From Anaeramoeba flamelloides (taxonomy: Eukaryota; Metamonada; Anaeramoebidae), in NCBI GenBank assembly GCA_027625915.1, contig JANTQA010000032.1, forward strand, positions 8,370,001 to 8,434,000: DNA of 64,000 bases, written 5' to 3'. Each line of letters begins with the position of its first letter. Within the stretch, counting starts at the first letter, position 1. The translations under genes were made by a program, and so were the position numbers. Below, piece by piece: positions 46,201 through 58,499 of the stretch. The notes below the pieces were generated by a model. That model worked only from the letters and a program-made list of their open reading frames with translations. It was not told where the DNA came from and made no database searches.

Positions 46201-47037
46201 TTAATTTTTTTCAATTTGCGGAAGACCAAACTCATCGACTTCGTCTTGTTCAGTTTCGTTTTCAGTTATCTTTGGGTCTTCGTTTGGAACATTAAGATAG
46301 CTAGGAACCTCTTCATTGAGCTCTTCTTCGAACACTTCGTCTTCAAGCCCTTCTAACTCTGCCTCAAGATCGTCTTCGTCAAACTCTTCGGGGACACCAA
46401 AGCTTTGGCTTAGTGCTTCTTGGATTTCGTTAGCTTCCTCTAGCATATCCTCCATTTCATCTTTGATATCCCAGACTTCGTCAATGTCAATTTCCTTAAA
46501 TTGCTGTTTAAATGTTGTTGTTGCTTGCTTTAAAGAGCTCACCTATTTATTTTATTAACCAAAAGATATTTTTTATTATTTACAATTTTCATCCATTTTT
46601 AAAGATTTAATTTTTTTCCAGCCTTACATAGCGAACAAACAATCAAAAAAATTCAACCAAGATTGAAAGTGGTTGAATTTAAAATATTTTAAAACGGGAG
46701 AAATGGAATTTCAAACCTGAACGACAGTGTCTTTCATTGTTTGTTGTGTAAAGGAGATCTGTTCCATTGAAAATTGCTGGTTATACAAGTTTTCTCTTTG
46801 GCTTTCATACATTTTTTTTTGTTTGAGAAGTTGCAACGCTCTTCTTTTGACGTTGTTCTTTGCTGGGCCGTTTCTCATTTTGCTCATTTTTTTTTTACAC
46901 TCAAGCAATTGTTCATCAAGTTTTTTAAGTTTTTGATCTAAATTGTCACCCCTTTTACCAACCAGATTAGATGCTTCTTCAATCGATGGCCCTTGGACTA
47001 CATTTGTTTTTTTTTTGGCTCCAAAAATACGACGCAT
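46201..47037 (-). CDS. CHMP5: ESCRT-III-associated protein CHMP5/VPS60
   Basis: Snf7-family ESCRT protein acting late in multivesicular-body formation, where CHMP5 binds LIP5/Vta1 and regulates Vps4. Two exons, 47037-46717 and 46542-46201, are separated by a 174-bp phase-0 intron (CAG|GTTTGA ... AATAG|GTG), giving 220 residues; human CHMP5 has 219. Landmarks: [12 protein letters not shown] at the start, [39 protein letters not shown] in the basic N-terminal helices, then the acidic [34 protein letters not shown], and VDEFGLPQI near the C-terminus, which is diagnostic of CHMP5 among Snf7 proteins. All key segments are intact and the gene looks functional. It is divergent from CNOT11, 3.8 kb away. 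Confidence 0.95.
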
Positions 47038-49752
47038 ATTAATTGTTTGTTGGTGTTAATAAAAAGAATTTAAACAAAAAAAAAAAAAAGTTAAATATTT
47101 ACAAGTAAATAATAAAAAATGAAAAGTTCCTTTCTCTTTTTGTTTTTATTTTTGGTTTTGTGTTTTTTCACTTTTTTAACGAAAGTTTAAATTGACTAAT
47201 TCTACCTCATATAAAAAATGTTTTTAGAACAACACTTTAAGATTTTTGACTCTTTTCTATTTAATTTATTTTGGATTCTTGATATTCTTTTCGATAAAAG
47301 TACCAGTTTTCTTTCTCTTTCTTTGGTTTACCAATTCTTTTTTTATTTTGTAAGAAATCATTTTGGGTTCGTAAAGATTTATTCATAAAAAAAACTTTTC
47401 CATTAAGATCTCTCTAATTTTCACAAAACTTATTCTTTTGAGTGAAACTTTGCAGAAATAACAAGGGTTTTAATTGTACATCAACAATTGAATATAATTT
47501 TATTTTTTAATCTTTTTTTATTTCCCCCCTGTTCTTAAACTATGAACCAAACTTTCCAACCCACATTAAAAAACGAACTGGTGTGTAATAAAACATCTGA
47601 TTGGTAAAGTATCACACACAATTAAAAATTGATTATTCCCAAATGTGTTTTATCGAAACAAATCGAACTTTTTCTTTTAGAAATATCTTCATGTTTTGGT
47701 AATTGTATTAATTTTACTTATGAAAAATACAAAGGCTACAAACAAAGATAATTTTAACATCTTCCACCATTTTAATCAATATTCTACCAAAATTTAAGCA
47801 AGAGTAAACTAAAAAAAATCTTTAGATAAATTTTATAGCCAATTCAAAAAAAAAATAATGAATCTTGAAATTGAAAAACAAAGTTAAAATCTGATTACAA
47901 CAAGACCAAACCCACTTTTAATTATACTTTCAGAAATGAAGTCTTGTTTTTATATGGTTGATCCATTTTTCTCAACTTTAGAAACTTAAAACCAAACATA
48001 TTTCTGAATTATTTCAAAAACAATTATTTTCTTTGAATTAAGGAAGAAATCATATTTCATGAAAGAAGAATATAAAAGTTACTTTAAAAATAAAAATACT
48101 AAGTTCTACAATAATTCAGTTTAAAAAAACGATTTAATTTCAAAAAAAATTAAAATAATAATTTTAAACTTTTAAAAATCTAATTTTTTAATTAATAGAT
48201 TAACATTTCAAATCAATTTTTTCTTTTTTATTGAACATAAAAATATGAGAAAAAAAAACAAACAACCAAATTAAAAACAACCCTTTACCCCCTTTAATCC
48301 TTAAAATTCAATTTAACACATAAAAACTGAAATCCTTTAAAATATGATTATTTTTGATCAACAAAAAATTAATAAATTCTTAATTATTTCAATGGATCTA
48401 TAACAACCCATAAATTAAATTTATCAATACTTTTTATTATCCTTTCTAGCTTTTTCAATATTTTCAAATAAATAAAAGTAATTCAAATTAATGGTTCTAA
48501 TAATAAAAAAAAAAAATATTAAATATTTTCGAAGACCTAATTTAAATTATAATACTATGCTGTATATCTATGAGTATTTGTAAAAAAAAAAGAATATTAT
48601 CTAATCTTTTAAATTTCAAGAAATTTAATAAATATAAGTGAATAAAATGAATGATCAAATTTTTTTCGATCTCAAGGGTAGAGCATTTGATTTATTTTTA
48701 TTGCATTTTTAAAATTAGATTAAATTTGAAGTTAAATTCTACTTATTTTCAGATGATATTTTGTGAACATTTCTAACTTAATGATTTAATTGCTCTTCCC
48801 ATATTTTTTACTTAATGATTGAAAAAAAGTATTTGAATTATCTTTATCGTAAGCAAATTATATTTTACTTAAGTTTAAATACTTAAAAGATATATTTGAG
48901 AACAACTATATACTTTTATGGAATTATTTACCAGATCCATTGTTTTATCTTTAGAGTATTCATTTTTGTTAAGGTTTAAACCCTTCAGAAAAAAAATAAT
49001 TTCTTTCTTTGTTTATAAATATATTTTTTTTTTAGAACAAATTTGATAATATGTTAAGTTTTGAACTTTTCAGAAATGAGAATAATAGATCCAACTTTTA
49101 TAAAAACAAACATATTTCTGAAAATACTTTTGAAAGGAAGTTTAATTATTATAGTAATCATGTTTTGATTTTATTTTCTCAATTACAATATGATGTTGTT
49201 TTTTTTCTTAATTTATTATTTTTCGAATCCACTTGATAATTTATAAGGTTACATGACTCTAATGATAAACCTAAATAAACAAATAAAAAATATTCATTAA
49301 TTTCAATTGTTTTTGATAAATTAACATATAAGTTTTATAGAAGTGAGAAACAGTGTTTTTGATTTACTAGTATTGATATTTATAGTGGATTTGTTTTCAT
49401 CTGATTCTATTTTTTTTTTTTTTTTTTTTCAATTCTTAAGAACCTTTCATTTAAGATTATTAGTTTATCAAAATCTTACAAATAAGATTGATAAAGAGAA
49501 CCAAAAAAAAAAAAAAACAAAATTTCATCTATTTCTTAAAAAAAAAATAATATTGAAACAGTAAGGAAAATGGAATTGAACTGATTCTATTCCCCCTTTA
49601 CACTTCAAATACAAATATAATATGAGTTAAAAAGGCAGACATCTTTTTTTTAACAACTGTAAATATTCTAACTGATAACTTGAATAGTATTCCCATTAGG
49701 ATAAATAAATATTCAAATAAAGAGATAATTGGAAATTTAGAAATTATTCCTA

Positions 49753-49976
49753 TAAGCTAAATTTCAAAATTAGGGGAAAACTTTTTTATTATTACTTTTT
49801 TATTTATCATTTGTCTTTTAAAAAATACAATGATTACATTATATTTTTATTTATTAATCTAATTTGACTATTGCCCCTAAAAAATTTAGTAAAAGATATT
49901 ATAATTCAATTAAAAACACAATTAAACTATTTTTTTTCTGATGTAAAATCTGCCGCTATTATTGAAATTAAGCTTA
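49753..49976. mobile_element. TIR element family 2, short copy
   Basis: 224 bp with ends TAAGCTAAATTTCAAAATTA and, reversed, TAAGCTTAATTTCAATAATA, each followed inward by a G-rich block, and TA/TATA flanks. Same ends as the 924-bp element at 26981. Confidence 0.65.
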
Positions 49977-50517
49977 TATGGTTAGTGTTCTTGACTGTCT
50001 TTAACAAACAATATTGTTTTAGATAATTGTGCATATTATCGAAAAGTGTTCAAATTAAGGCACTATTATTGGAATAGATTCTTCGGTAACACCAGGATTA
50101 TTATTCTTTTATCTTGATTAAAGCACATATAATTTTTCTCAAAAGATTAAAATTAATTATTATTTTTTAAAAAATGTTCTTTTTTATTATTTTTTTGATT
50201 TTTATTTTTTCTTCTCCCCAAAACCTCACTTACAATTTTTTTAGAAAAACACCTAACAAAGATATTTATCCAACGAATCACCCATTTAAGTCATAATCTG
50301 TTAGAAAGGCACTGATAACTGTGTAAAATTTATTCATTTCGCTATAAATCACTGCCACTATTCAAAAACACCCCTCTAGTTAAGTGGGTATTTACAACAA
50401 ACCAAAAAAAACACTCGAATAATTCCAATTTTTGTAAAAATAAATAATTTACTTTAATCTTTGAAGAAAAAATTATCAGTGCCTTACCAATGATAAAAGA
50501 ATGACAGTGTAGTGGTA

Positions 50518-50647
50518 TAGCTGTTTTAAAAAAGTGTGGACTCGAAGTTTTATAAGTAGGGCTTAAAACTGTCTAATTCATATGTTTTAATCAGTTCAGT
50601 CAACATCTAATAAAACTTTTGGTACACACTTTTCTAAAACAGCTTTA
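50518..50647. mobile_element. Small MITE with ~40-bp inverted ends
   Basis: 130 bp. Left TAGCTGTTTTAAAAAAGTGT and right reversed AAGCTGTTTTAGAAAAGTGT, then AAGTTTTAT(A/T)AG in both arms. Flanked by TA/AT. It ends ~200 bp before the CNOT11 start codon and could overlap its promoter. The TTTTAAAAAAGTG core also occurs in repeat R4. Confidence 0.6.
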
Positions 50648-50848
50648 TCTCAAGAATTTCTTTCTATTGAGCACCCTTAATTTATTTTGAAATTGAACTA
50701 CCATACCAATTTATTAGATTTACATTATAATTCAGCACATTGCTATTCTACATGAATGGTATTCCAAAAACTCATTTTTTAAGTAAAAAAAACCTCCCAA
50801 AATAAATTTTCAAAAATCATTTTTTTCTATTTCTTTATCTCTCTATTA

Positions 50849-52901
50849 ATGAACTCATTCCTTCAATTAGAGGAATTAACCAAACTTCAAAAATTGCTTC
50901 ATGATCAATCAACTCCCTTTCAGAATTTAGGAAGAAAAGTCACCCAAAATTTTTCCAATGAGCAACATTTTTCGGTATGTTCCGTATTAACAATCATGCT
51001 GAGGGACGACTTGCTACCAGGAGAAGAAAGGATCGTTGCTCTTTTTCTTTTGCTACATTTGTCACCACTTGGCTCAGAATTAAAAACCGATGAAAAACAA
51101 AAACAACAGCAAGATTCAAAAAATAAAAAAAAACAATTGTCGGTTGCCCTTCCACCTTTCCTTCCTGTGTTACTTAACATTGCTCAAAATAGTCAAAAAT
51201 TTAATGAAACCCAATTCGAAGCCTTTTTTGTAACAATTGGCTTAAGTGATCCCAATTCAGATTTGTTTAAACAAAGGCCAAACCAAATTGGTGTGAATAA
51301 CATCGAGAGATTAAAAAAATATTTCCCAGAGTCTTCCAAAATAGATCTTCAAGTTATATTCACCAAATTTTCACAAATCGAATCAGAAATACCTCTTGTG
51401 AATAAAATGGGGGTTGGCTCTTCGGTACCTGATCCCGAAAAAGGAAAAGAGTAAATCTTTCTTTTTTTTTTTTTTTTTTTTTGTTTTTGTTTTTTGTTTT
51501 TATTTTTTTCAAATTTTTAGAAATTGAATAAAAAAAAAAGAAAGAACTCTTTACTTTTAACAAATGCCACCTACCAAAAAAAAAAAAAATAAAATTGTTT
51601 TGTTCTTTTTTCTTTCTAATTATTTTGGTTAAACACTCTCTTTTTTCTTTTTTCAAAACACCTTCCTTCCTTTCTTTCGAACCTTCTTTCTTTTTTGGTT
51701 CACTACAATTTTTAATGCTAACAAAAACCACCTTTATTCACTGATTTTTTCCTTGTATTAATCCACCAAAGATCAAAAAAAAATGTTGAAGATTTGATTC
51801 AATACCAATTCAATACTAACGAATTTAAGCCGCCATTTGTTCGACCTTCACCTTCAATTTTGCAAATACTAGATAATGAAGTAATTATAATAACAACTTT
51901 AAATATAACCATGTTTTTAATTGTTGTACTTATCACCACACCCAATCACCCATACTTTACTCTTTTTGTCTTATGGTTTTTCATTTATAAATTTCATAGT
52001 TAATTTGGATAGACTACGAAGACGAAACACTCTTACCAATTTGGGATCAATCAATTACAAACGTTAAATCAAATAATGACCAATTTAAAAATTTACTGAA
52101 AAAAGCTTTTACTTCACAACTTTCTCAACCAGAGCAACAAGTAAATTAATTTCATTTTTTTTTTTTTTGTGTAATTTTCTTTCTTTTGAATGTTTCTTTC
52201 TTTTGAATTGTTCTTTCTTTGAAATGAACCCCTCTCTGAATTCATTTCTCTTGTTTGAAAAAAAATTTCTCTGAATTTCTGAAAAAGAAAAAAAAAATAA
52301 CATTTGTCATAACATTATACCATTGGTATGTAATAGATTAATTCTAAAAAAATTTTCATCTGTCTCATCTTCTATTATTATTTTATTCCTGCTATTTGTC
52401 TACATTTAGCATTATGGTTGAAAAAAAAAAAAAAAAGAGAATCAATCTTTAATAACACTATACAGGAATCATATCGGATAAAAATAAGTTTACTAAAGTT
52501 AAATTGATCTTTTGGATTAAAGATTCTCAGTAAATGTAAAAACAAAAAATCCAAGTTACAATATTTTCACATTTAATAATTAAATACAACCATTTTAAAA
52601 AAATGAAGTAACTTTTTAGAACTTTTTTCGAGTTTTCGATTTTTAAAAAAGTGAAGACTTTTTTAGAAACAAAACTGTTTTCAAGTTTTCTATTTTAAAA
52701 AAGTGAGTCACTTTTGAGATTTTGAACTTTTTTAGAATTAAAACCTTTTGAAATGTTTTGAATTTTACAAAAGTGAAGACCCAGACCTTTAAATGTGGTG
52801 TAGATAGTGGAGATGGTACCTGAAAAAAACATCTTTTTTAAAAAAAGCCCACACTTAATTTTTTAAAACTTATTTTTTGAAAAGTTTTAATTTTAGCAAT
52901 C

Positions 52902-52936
<35 letters not shown>

Positions 52937-55900
52937 CTACCTTTTACAATAGCTGCACTAATATTTGATAATATTCAAACCGGATTATATTCAGATTATT
53001 ATTAGTACTATGTTTTCTTTTTATTGGTATGGAGGTATTTGTAAAAAGATATATTTCATACATAAATTTATGCAAAATGTTGTAAATTTGGCTTTATTTC
53101 CAGAATACTTTAATTTAAGAGATTTCCGAATTTTTTATTTTAAATCCTACAAACCAAACTTTAAAACAAAACAAAAAAACACCAAAGAACTTGAAAGAAT
53201 CTTCATTCTAAATGTTGATAAGAAGACAGAATATTTTCATTTCTTTTTGAAAAAGCAAACCACAAAAATAACAGAAATCACAGAAATCACAGAAATCACA
53301 GAAATCACAGAAACCTGAAACTTAAATTTTGATAACTTTTTGATTTTTATTTATAGAGATTCAATTCGGTCAATCTTATTTTTTTCCTTTAACGTTTAAA
53401 AATACTTTTTATTTGTTTTTCCGTCAAGGAAAAAGAGGAAATTTACTTTTCTTAACAAAAAAATCAAAAAAAGTTTGAAAGAAGTGAGAACTTTTTTAAA
53501 ATAGTTGTGTCTTTCAATTAATTCTTATTTAAAAATAAATTGCGAATAAATTGATCACAATTAAGAACAAAAAGCTAAAATTTAACATTTTTATTTATTT
53601 TTTACACCAATTTAAAAGAATGTTTTATCGATGTTTAAACGATTAGTTTCTACCAAGGAGAAGTCTAAGATTAAAGTATGTTATTGAATATAAATCAAAT
53701 TAGTGTAACATGGTTCAAATGTCTCTCAAAAATTGATTATTATAGTAGTACTATTTGTTGATCCCATCAATTAAAAATGAACATTGTCTTAGTCAAAAAT
53801 CCAAAAATTGCAGAAAAAAATCTACATTTCGCCACAAATTTAAAGGTTAAATTATCAATATCCAGACATAAAAGTTGAAAAATAATATTCTTTAATTTGT
53901 CTTGAAATGTAGATTAGTTGCAAAAAAAATCTATTTTTTTTTTAATTTTTATTATTGAAGAGAGGTGATTCAAAAAAATTACCTCCTGCTTGCCGTTAGG
54001 TTTTTTTTTACTTATTGTTTTGATTAGAAAATCAAAAGATATTCTAAACAAAAACAAGAATTTAAAAAAAACCTAGGAACTTGTTATTCGGTTTTCTTGA
54101 ATTTTTCGTTTATTTGGAAAATCAATAGATTTTCGTTAGGTTTTTTTTACTTAAGAAATAAACCTAGAACACTTCACAAATAAAACAAAAAACCCCAAGA
54201 AAAGTGCCGTTAGTTTTTTTTTTAATTTAAGAAATAAAACCTCAAGAAAATCTAGACATTCTACGGCACTCTACGATACTCTATGATACTTTTTCGAAAC
54301 TCTAAATTTATTTAGAGTTTTTTATCACTAGCTATAATTTAGGCAAGATATAATCTTATAGGATATCTTTTCTTTAAAAAATGAAAAGAAAAAATTTTTA
54401 TTTCTAAACAAAGACAAGAAAAAGAGAAAGAAAAGAAAGAAATGAAAGAGAGTGGGCATTATTGGTAAGGGTTAAGTGGCCAAGAGCTCTTAATCTGTTA
54501 AAGAGAGAGCTTTGAAGTGACTAAATTTGTGACTCCTAATTCAAAGAGTAGTCAAAAGAACTTTGTAATTATAGTCATAAGAAGTATTTTCAACCCAATT
54601 TCGTTTTCTGAAATGAAAGAGAGTAAAAAAAGTAAAAACTTAATTTGAAAGTTTTTTTTGTACTCCAAGTGTTGAGTGGGTTGGTGGTTGTTTCCTTTTA
54701 TGTCGATTTTGTTTGGATATCCACCATAATTTGTTTTAATAAAGCGATCTAAATATTTGAACAACTATAGATCAAACGAAATAGGTTACTTTATTAACTT
54801 TTAATTTCGAACTTTATAGATGTACTGAATCTATAAAGTGATGAGCTTTTAAGAATAAGAATTGGCTTGAGAAATTTTCTTTTGAGTTGCTTTGCTTTTT
54901 TTTTTATTAATTTTTTTTTATTTTTTTGCAAAGCTTATTTTCCCAAAATCCGAGTCCAAGCAACGAATTGACAGATTGTACGGAAAGTTCGATTCGGTTC
55001 ACTTCATTTCGGTTTAAAATTGTATCATTTGGGTTCAGTTCTCTTCAGTTAGATTCAGTTTGCTTTAGAGTTACATAAGTCCAGTTCAATTTGCTCAAGT
55101 TAGTTTAAGATCTAATCATGAACAAGTCTATCAATTCTTATAATGATTTTTTATTCCTTTTACCTGCCCCAGACACTTAAAAAAACAAAAAGAGGAGGAA
55201 ACCAAATAACTTAAAAAGGGAAATTTGGAAAAGGTAAAAAGTATAAAAAATAAAAAAATAAATAATCAACCCGAGATTAAAATTACAAATTATTTCGCAA
55301 ATATTGGAAATATATTGATGTTACAGCTAATTTCATAAAAAAAGGAAACAAAACTAACTAGTCTCCGGGTTTTTATGTTGATGATTATTGAGTTGATCTT
55401 TGAAATTAAAAATATAGTTACTTTTGGAAGTTCTAAATGTGAATTATTTAAATACTCTAATACTAAACTTCATTTCACTCAAAGGGGCTAAACCAAAAAT
55501 AATAAATTCACATTTTTTTTAAGGATCAACCAAACTAATATTGTTTAGAAATAAGACTAATAATAAACTTCGGATTAGAGAAGATGACTCATAAAAAGAA
55601 ATACCTGAAGAAAATATAAATTTCAAAAAAAAAAATGTTAAAAAAATTTTTGGGCTCCTTTCATTGGGACTTCTCATGCAAAAATTTCAATTTCTTTGGT
55701 AAATTAAATTGTTGATAAAAAGATTTTTCAATTGTAAATGTATTCATTTTAAAATAACATACAAAGCCTAATTTTCGTTATGTTAATTTGGAGTCTCAAA
55801 GGATTTTTTTTATTTTTCAAATTTACTTTTTTTAAAAAATAAAAAAAAAAGAAAAGAAAAAAATAAAAAAAAAAAGAAAAAGAAGAAAAAAAATAAAGTA

Positions 55901-56874
55901 AAAAGTTAACTAAATTCGAAAAAATGATCAGATTTAAAAATTTAAAATTTATTTTGAGAAGAATAATGAATTAAACCATGGAATGTTCTATTTCTTCAAT
56001 AAAACTGGGCCCCTTTGACTGAAAAAGAGTTTATTATTTTGAGTTTCTATTTTTCGATTTGGAAAAGGAATTAAAAAAAAATTTCCATTTTGGAAATTTT
56101 TAAATAGTGATCCTTAGTAAAAAATGTAATAATTTATTGTTCAATAATAGTTATCATAGGATTTTTTCGATCCATGTGATCCATATAACACTAATATCAT
56201 TTATACCCGATAACAAACATACTTTGATTGTAGACGAATCTAGGGTGACGCTAATTCCTTAAATAATATAATTATCAAAAAAAAAATTTTTTCTAAATCT
56301 TCAATATTCTGAATTAACATATAATTGTATTTACATTTATTATAATATTTATTATAATTAATTAAATAAATATCTTTTATCTATTTATTTTTGTTTATAG
56401 CAAATAATTCTTAGATTAGAAAATGAACCCAAGCTTTTAGAAGACAGTGAAATCACCCCAAATAAGGTCAAAGATCTTGCCGAAAAAAACCCAATAATAT
56501 CTTTTGAAATTTTAAAAAGATTTTCAGAAGACGAAGAAAAAATTAATCGATATTTGGAATCCTTCATTCAAACAAAAGTTACTTTACATTCCATGGAAGT
56601 TATAAACAAATTATCAGGTGTGGTGAAAAAATTAAATCAAGAATTTTTAAATCGATTTGTTTCAAATTGTATTTCCTCTTGTCGTGAAATAAAAGATAAA
56701 TATGTACAAGGGAGACACGTTCGATTAGTTTGTGCCTTTATCCGCTCTTTAATGAATAATTCACAACTCGATGTTAAAAGTATGTATACCGAATTACAAA
56801 GCTTTTGTGTAAACTTTTCTAGAATTAGAGATGCGTCGAATTTGTTTCGTTTAATAAAAAATCAAATGAAATAA
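50849..56874 (+). CDS. CNOT11: CCR4-NOT complex subunit 11
   Basis: CNOT11 docks with CNOT10 on the N-terminal part of CNOT1 in the cytoplasmic deadenylase complex. Four exons, 50849-51450, 51772-51880, 52000-52140 and 56401-56874, read as one 441-residue protein (human 510). Introns are 321 bp (phase 2), 119 bp (phase 0) and 4260 bp (phase 0), all GT-AG. Landmarks: FSVCSVLTIMLRDDLLPGEE in the N-terminal domain, FKPPFVRPSPSILQILDNEL then IWIDYEDETLLPIWDQ (human has FIRPPPPLHICEDELAW), and a C-terminal domain with KVTLHSMEVINKL, VSNCISSCREIKDKYVQGR, VRLVCAF and FSRIRDASNLFRL, very close to human. All exons are intact in frame. The long third intron is packed with repeats. Confidence 0.95.
52600..52860 (+). 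repeat. Dispersed repeat family R4, copy 3 (tandem form)
   Basis: Three consecutive, irregular ~55-65-bp units each carry TTTTAAAAAAGTGA-like cores followed by ACTTTTTTAGAA; then CTTTAAATGTGGTGTAGA as in the copy at 45540. Confidence 0.55.
53271..53315. repeat. 9-bp tandem repeat, five units
   Basis: ACAGAAATC repeated four times plus one changed unit (ACAGAAACC), directly in register. Within the CNOT11 intron. Confidence 0.92.
53990..54250. repeat. Irregular tandem repeat with GCCGTTAGG units
   Basis: Three copies of (G/T)CCGTTAG(G)TTTTTTTT or TTCGTTAGGTTTTTTTTA, followed by ACTTA(AGAAATAAACC), start near 53992, 54136 and 54204. Right after them, TCTACGGCACTCTACGATAC shows a further ~10-bp period. 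Spacing is uneven, so units have decayed or recombined. Confidence 0.5.
54990..55100. repeat. Degenerate GTTCAGTT-like repeats
   Basis: GTTCGATTCGGTTCACTTCA, GGGTTCAGTTCTCTTCAGTT, GATTCAGTTTGC and CCAGTTCAATTTGCTC follow one another, all variants of a 9-10-base word. Looks like an old, eroded microsatellite or minisatellite of (GGTTCAGTT)n type. Confidence 0.5.
55476..56021. mobile_element. TIR element family 3, copy 1
   Basis: 546 bp with ends CACTCAAAGGGGC and, reversed, CAGTCAAAGGGGC, flanked by TTT and AAA. Same ends as the element at 62459-63146. The interiors differ, as is usual for deletion derivatives that share only termini. Lies inside the CNOT11 intron. Confidence 0.55.
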
Positions 56875-58499
56875 AAATCATATTATTAAAAATTCTCATT
56901 TCAATTGTTTTTATTTTTGTTGTTTCTGTTATTGTTGTTTTTATTGCTATATTATGAATTAATATTTATGTTATTTCATAATTCTATTGTTTTTTGGTTT
57001 GACTTCCTTTTTTTTCTAATTATTTAAAACAGCTTCATTTCAATTATAATTTTTATTTTATGTGAATGAGATGAATTTGCAATTTTTATTAAAATTCCAC
57101 TTTCAATTTGTCGAATTTGATCTCTTGTTCTAATTTTTTGGGAAATCTTTTTTGTTACACTTGATCATTTTGATATTGCTTTTAATATTTTATATTTTTC
57201 CTAAAAATATCTCTTTATATGAGTTCATTTTGATAGATTTATCGGAAATGTTATTTTCCCCTCTTATTAGTAATCTTAATGAGGTTATTAATTATGGAGA
57301 AAATTTACAAGATTGAGAGAAAATTTTCCCTTGTATTGTGGATTGTTTTGTTTTTTTTTTTATCAACAATTATCTGTGAAATTATCTTTTTTGAAAAATT
57401 CGAGGTGATTTATCTTGATTGAGTTCTTGTTACAGATTCATCATAATCTGTCATTTACAGTGATCAAAATAATGCCTGCACAACGACTATAATCCAAGTT
57501 TCAAAATATAAGCACTAATTTTTACTCTTCTTGTTCCAAGGCAACATCCAATTGATACCAAATAGTATACCTAAGTTCAAATCAATTTTGAAAGTTAGTG
57601 TCTGGATATTTTCAGTAAAATTTAAATTATTAATGCAAATAGTTGAAAATTTTCCATAATAAATGCAATTTATTGAAAATTTTTTTGTTTTTTTGTGATA
57701 ATAAAAATTTTCTGAAATATTTGCTCTATTGTTAGAGATAAATTTTGCAATTTGATCCTTCATTTTTGGAATTTCTTTTTAAATAATAGAACTTTAAGAA
57801 ACCAATATAATATTTTTTTAGGGTTCATTGTCAGTTTCTTTGATCAGTTGATTTATAGGTCTTCTACAACAAAAAAACACACTTTTTATTTTGAAACACG
57901 CATCAAATTTTTTCTACACACTTTATTTTGACTACAGTAGGATTTTTTTTTGTGATCCATCAGAAACCAAAATATTAGATCAAACAATAAACAGACATAC
58001 ATGATTTCTTGCTAATTCTTTGAAAGCTATTCCTTAGTTAAGAAAAAATATGGAAAATGAAGTAATAATTTATCACACTTAATATTCAAATACCAATCTA
58101 CACCCTTAAATTTAAAATACCAAAAGTTTTTCTTATTTTGAAGCAAAAAACCAAATTGAAAATCCCAAATATCAAATTACTTGAAAACACAACCACTTGA
58201 ATTAAATTACGTTTAAATTCTTGTAAATATTGGATATTCCAAGAACTATAATCTTAACTTTTCATTTTTTTGTTAATTATCCAATATTATCCAAGGTTCA
58301 ATATTTCAATTTCTTTTTGATTATTTCAAAAACTAAAATCTCTTCAACACTAAACCAATTCTTTTTTTGATCCTTTTTTCTCTTTTATTGAATTGATACG
58401 TAATAAATTTTTTTGAAATTTATTCAAAAAACCTAAAACCTAAAACCAATCACAAACCCAAAACAAAATCAACAATAAAGAAATTAAGTTTTCGTTCTA
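56875..58499. other. Intergenic region between CNOT11 and the TPR gene
   Basis: Holds the Tc1-like copy 3 and otherwise no recognised exon. Sequence just before the TPR gene (58400-58500) is less T-rich and probably its 5' UTR and promoter. Confidence 0.5.
57457..57937. mobile_element. Tc1/mariner-like non-autonomous element, copy 3
   Basis: 481 bp flanked by TA on both sides. Ends CAGTGATCAAAATAATG and, reversed, CTGTAGTCAAAATAAAG. Opposite in orientation to copy 1 at 5929. On its minus strand it keeps an open 82-codon frame (57763-57515; MKDQIAKFISNNRANISENF at the start) that is decayed in copy 1. The frame extends almost to the terminus, and its product is unknown. Confidence 0.8.

Larger units (their letters stand above)
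47038..50848. other. Intergenic region between divergent CHMP5 and CNOT11
   Basis: Must hold both promoters. No exon recognised; a 61-codon frame at 49051-49236 is of unknown meaning. Two MITEs lie at 49753-49976 and 50518-50647. The remainder is AT-rich sequence without visible structure. Confidence 0.5.
52141..56400 (+). other. Giant third intron of CNOT11
   Basis: Runs from donor GTAAATT to acceptor TTTGTTTATAG and is 13-36 times longer than the gene's other two introns. Contents: R4 repeat with ~60-bp tandem units (52600-52860), a 28-base A run (about 52904-52932), a 117-codon frame of unknown meaning (52965-53318) ending in a 9-bp tandem repeat, GCCGTTAGG-type repeats (53990-54250), a GTTCAGTT-like repetitive patch (54990-55100) and a TIR element (55476-56021). 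No nested gene was recognised. Confidence 0.8.

Noticed and set aside
49051-49570. Two frames near 49051-49236 and 49343-49564 as a gene
   Set aside because: Low complexity, no recognisable motif, no consistent splice sites between them.
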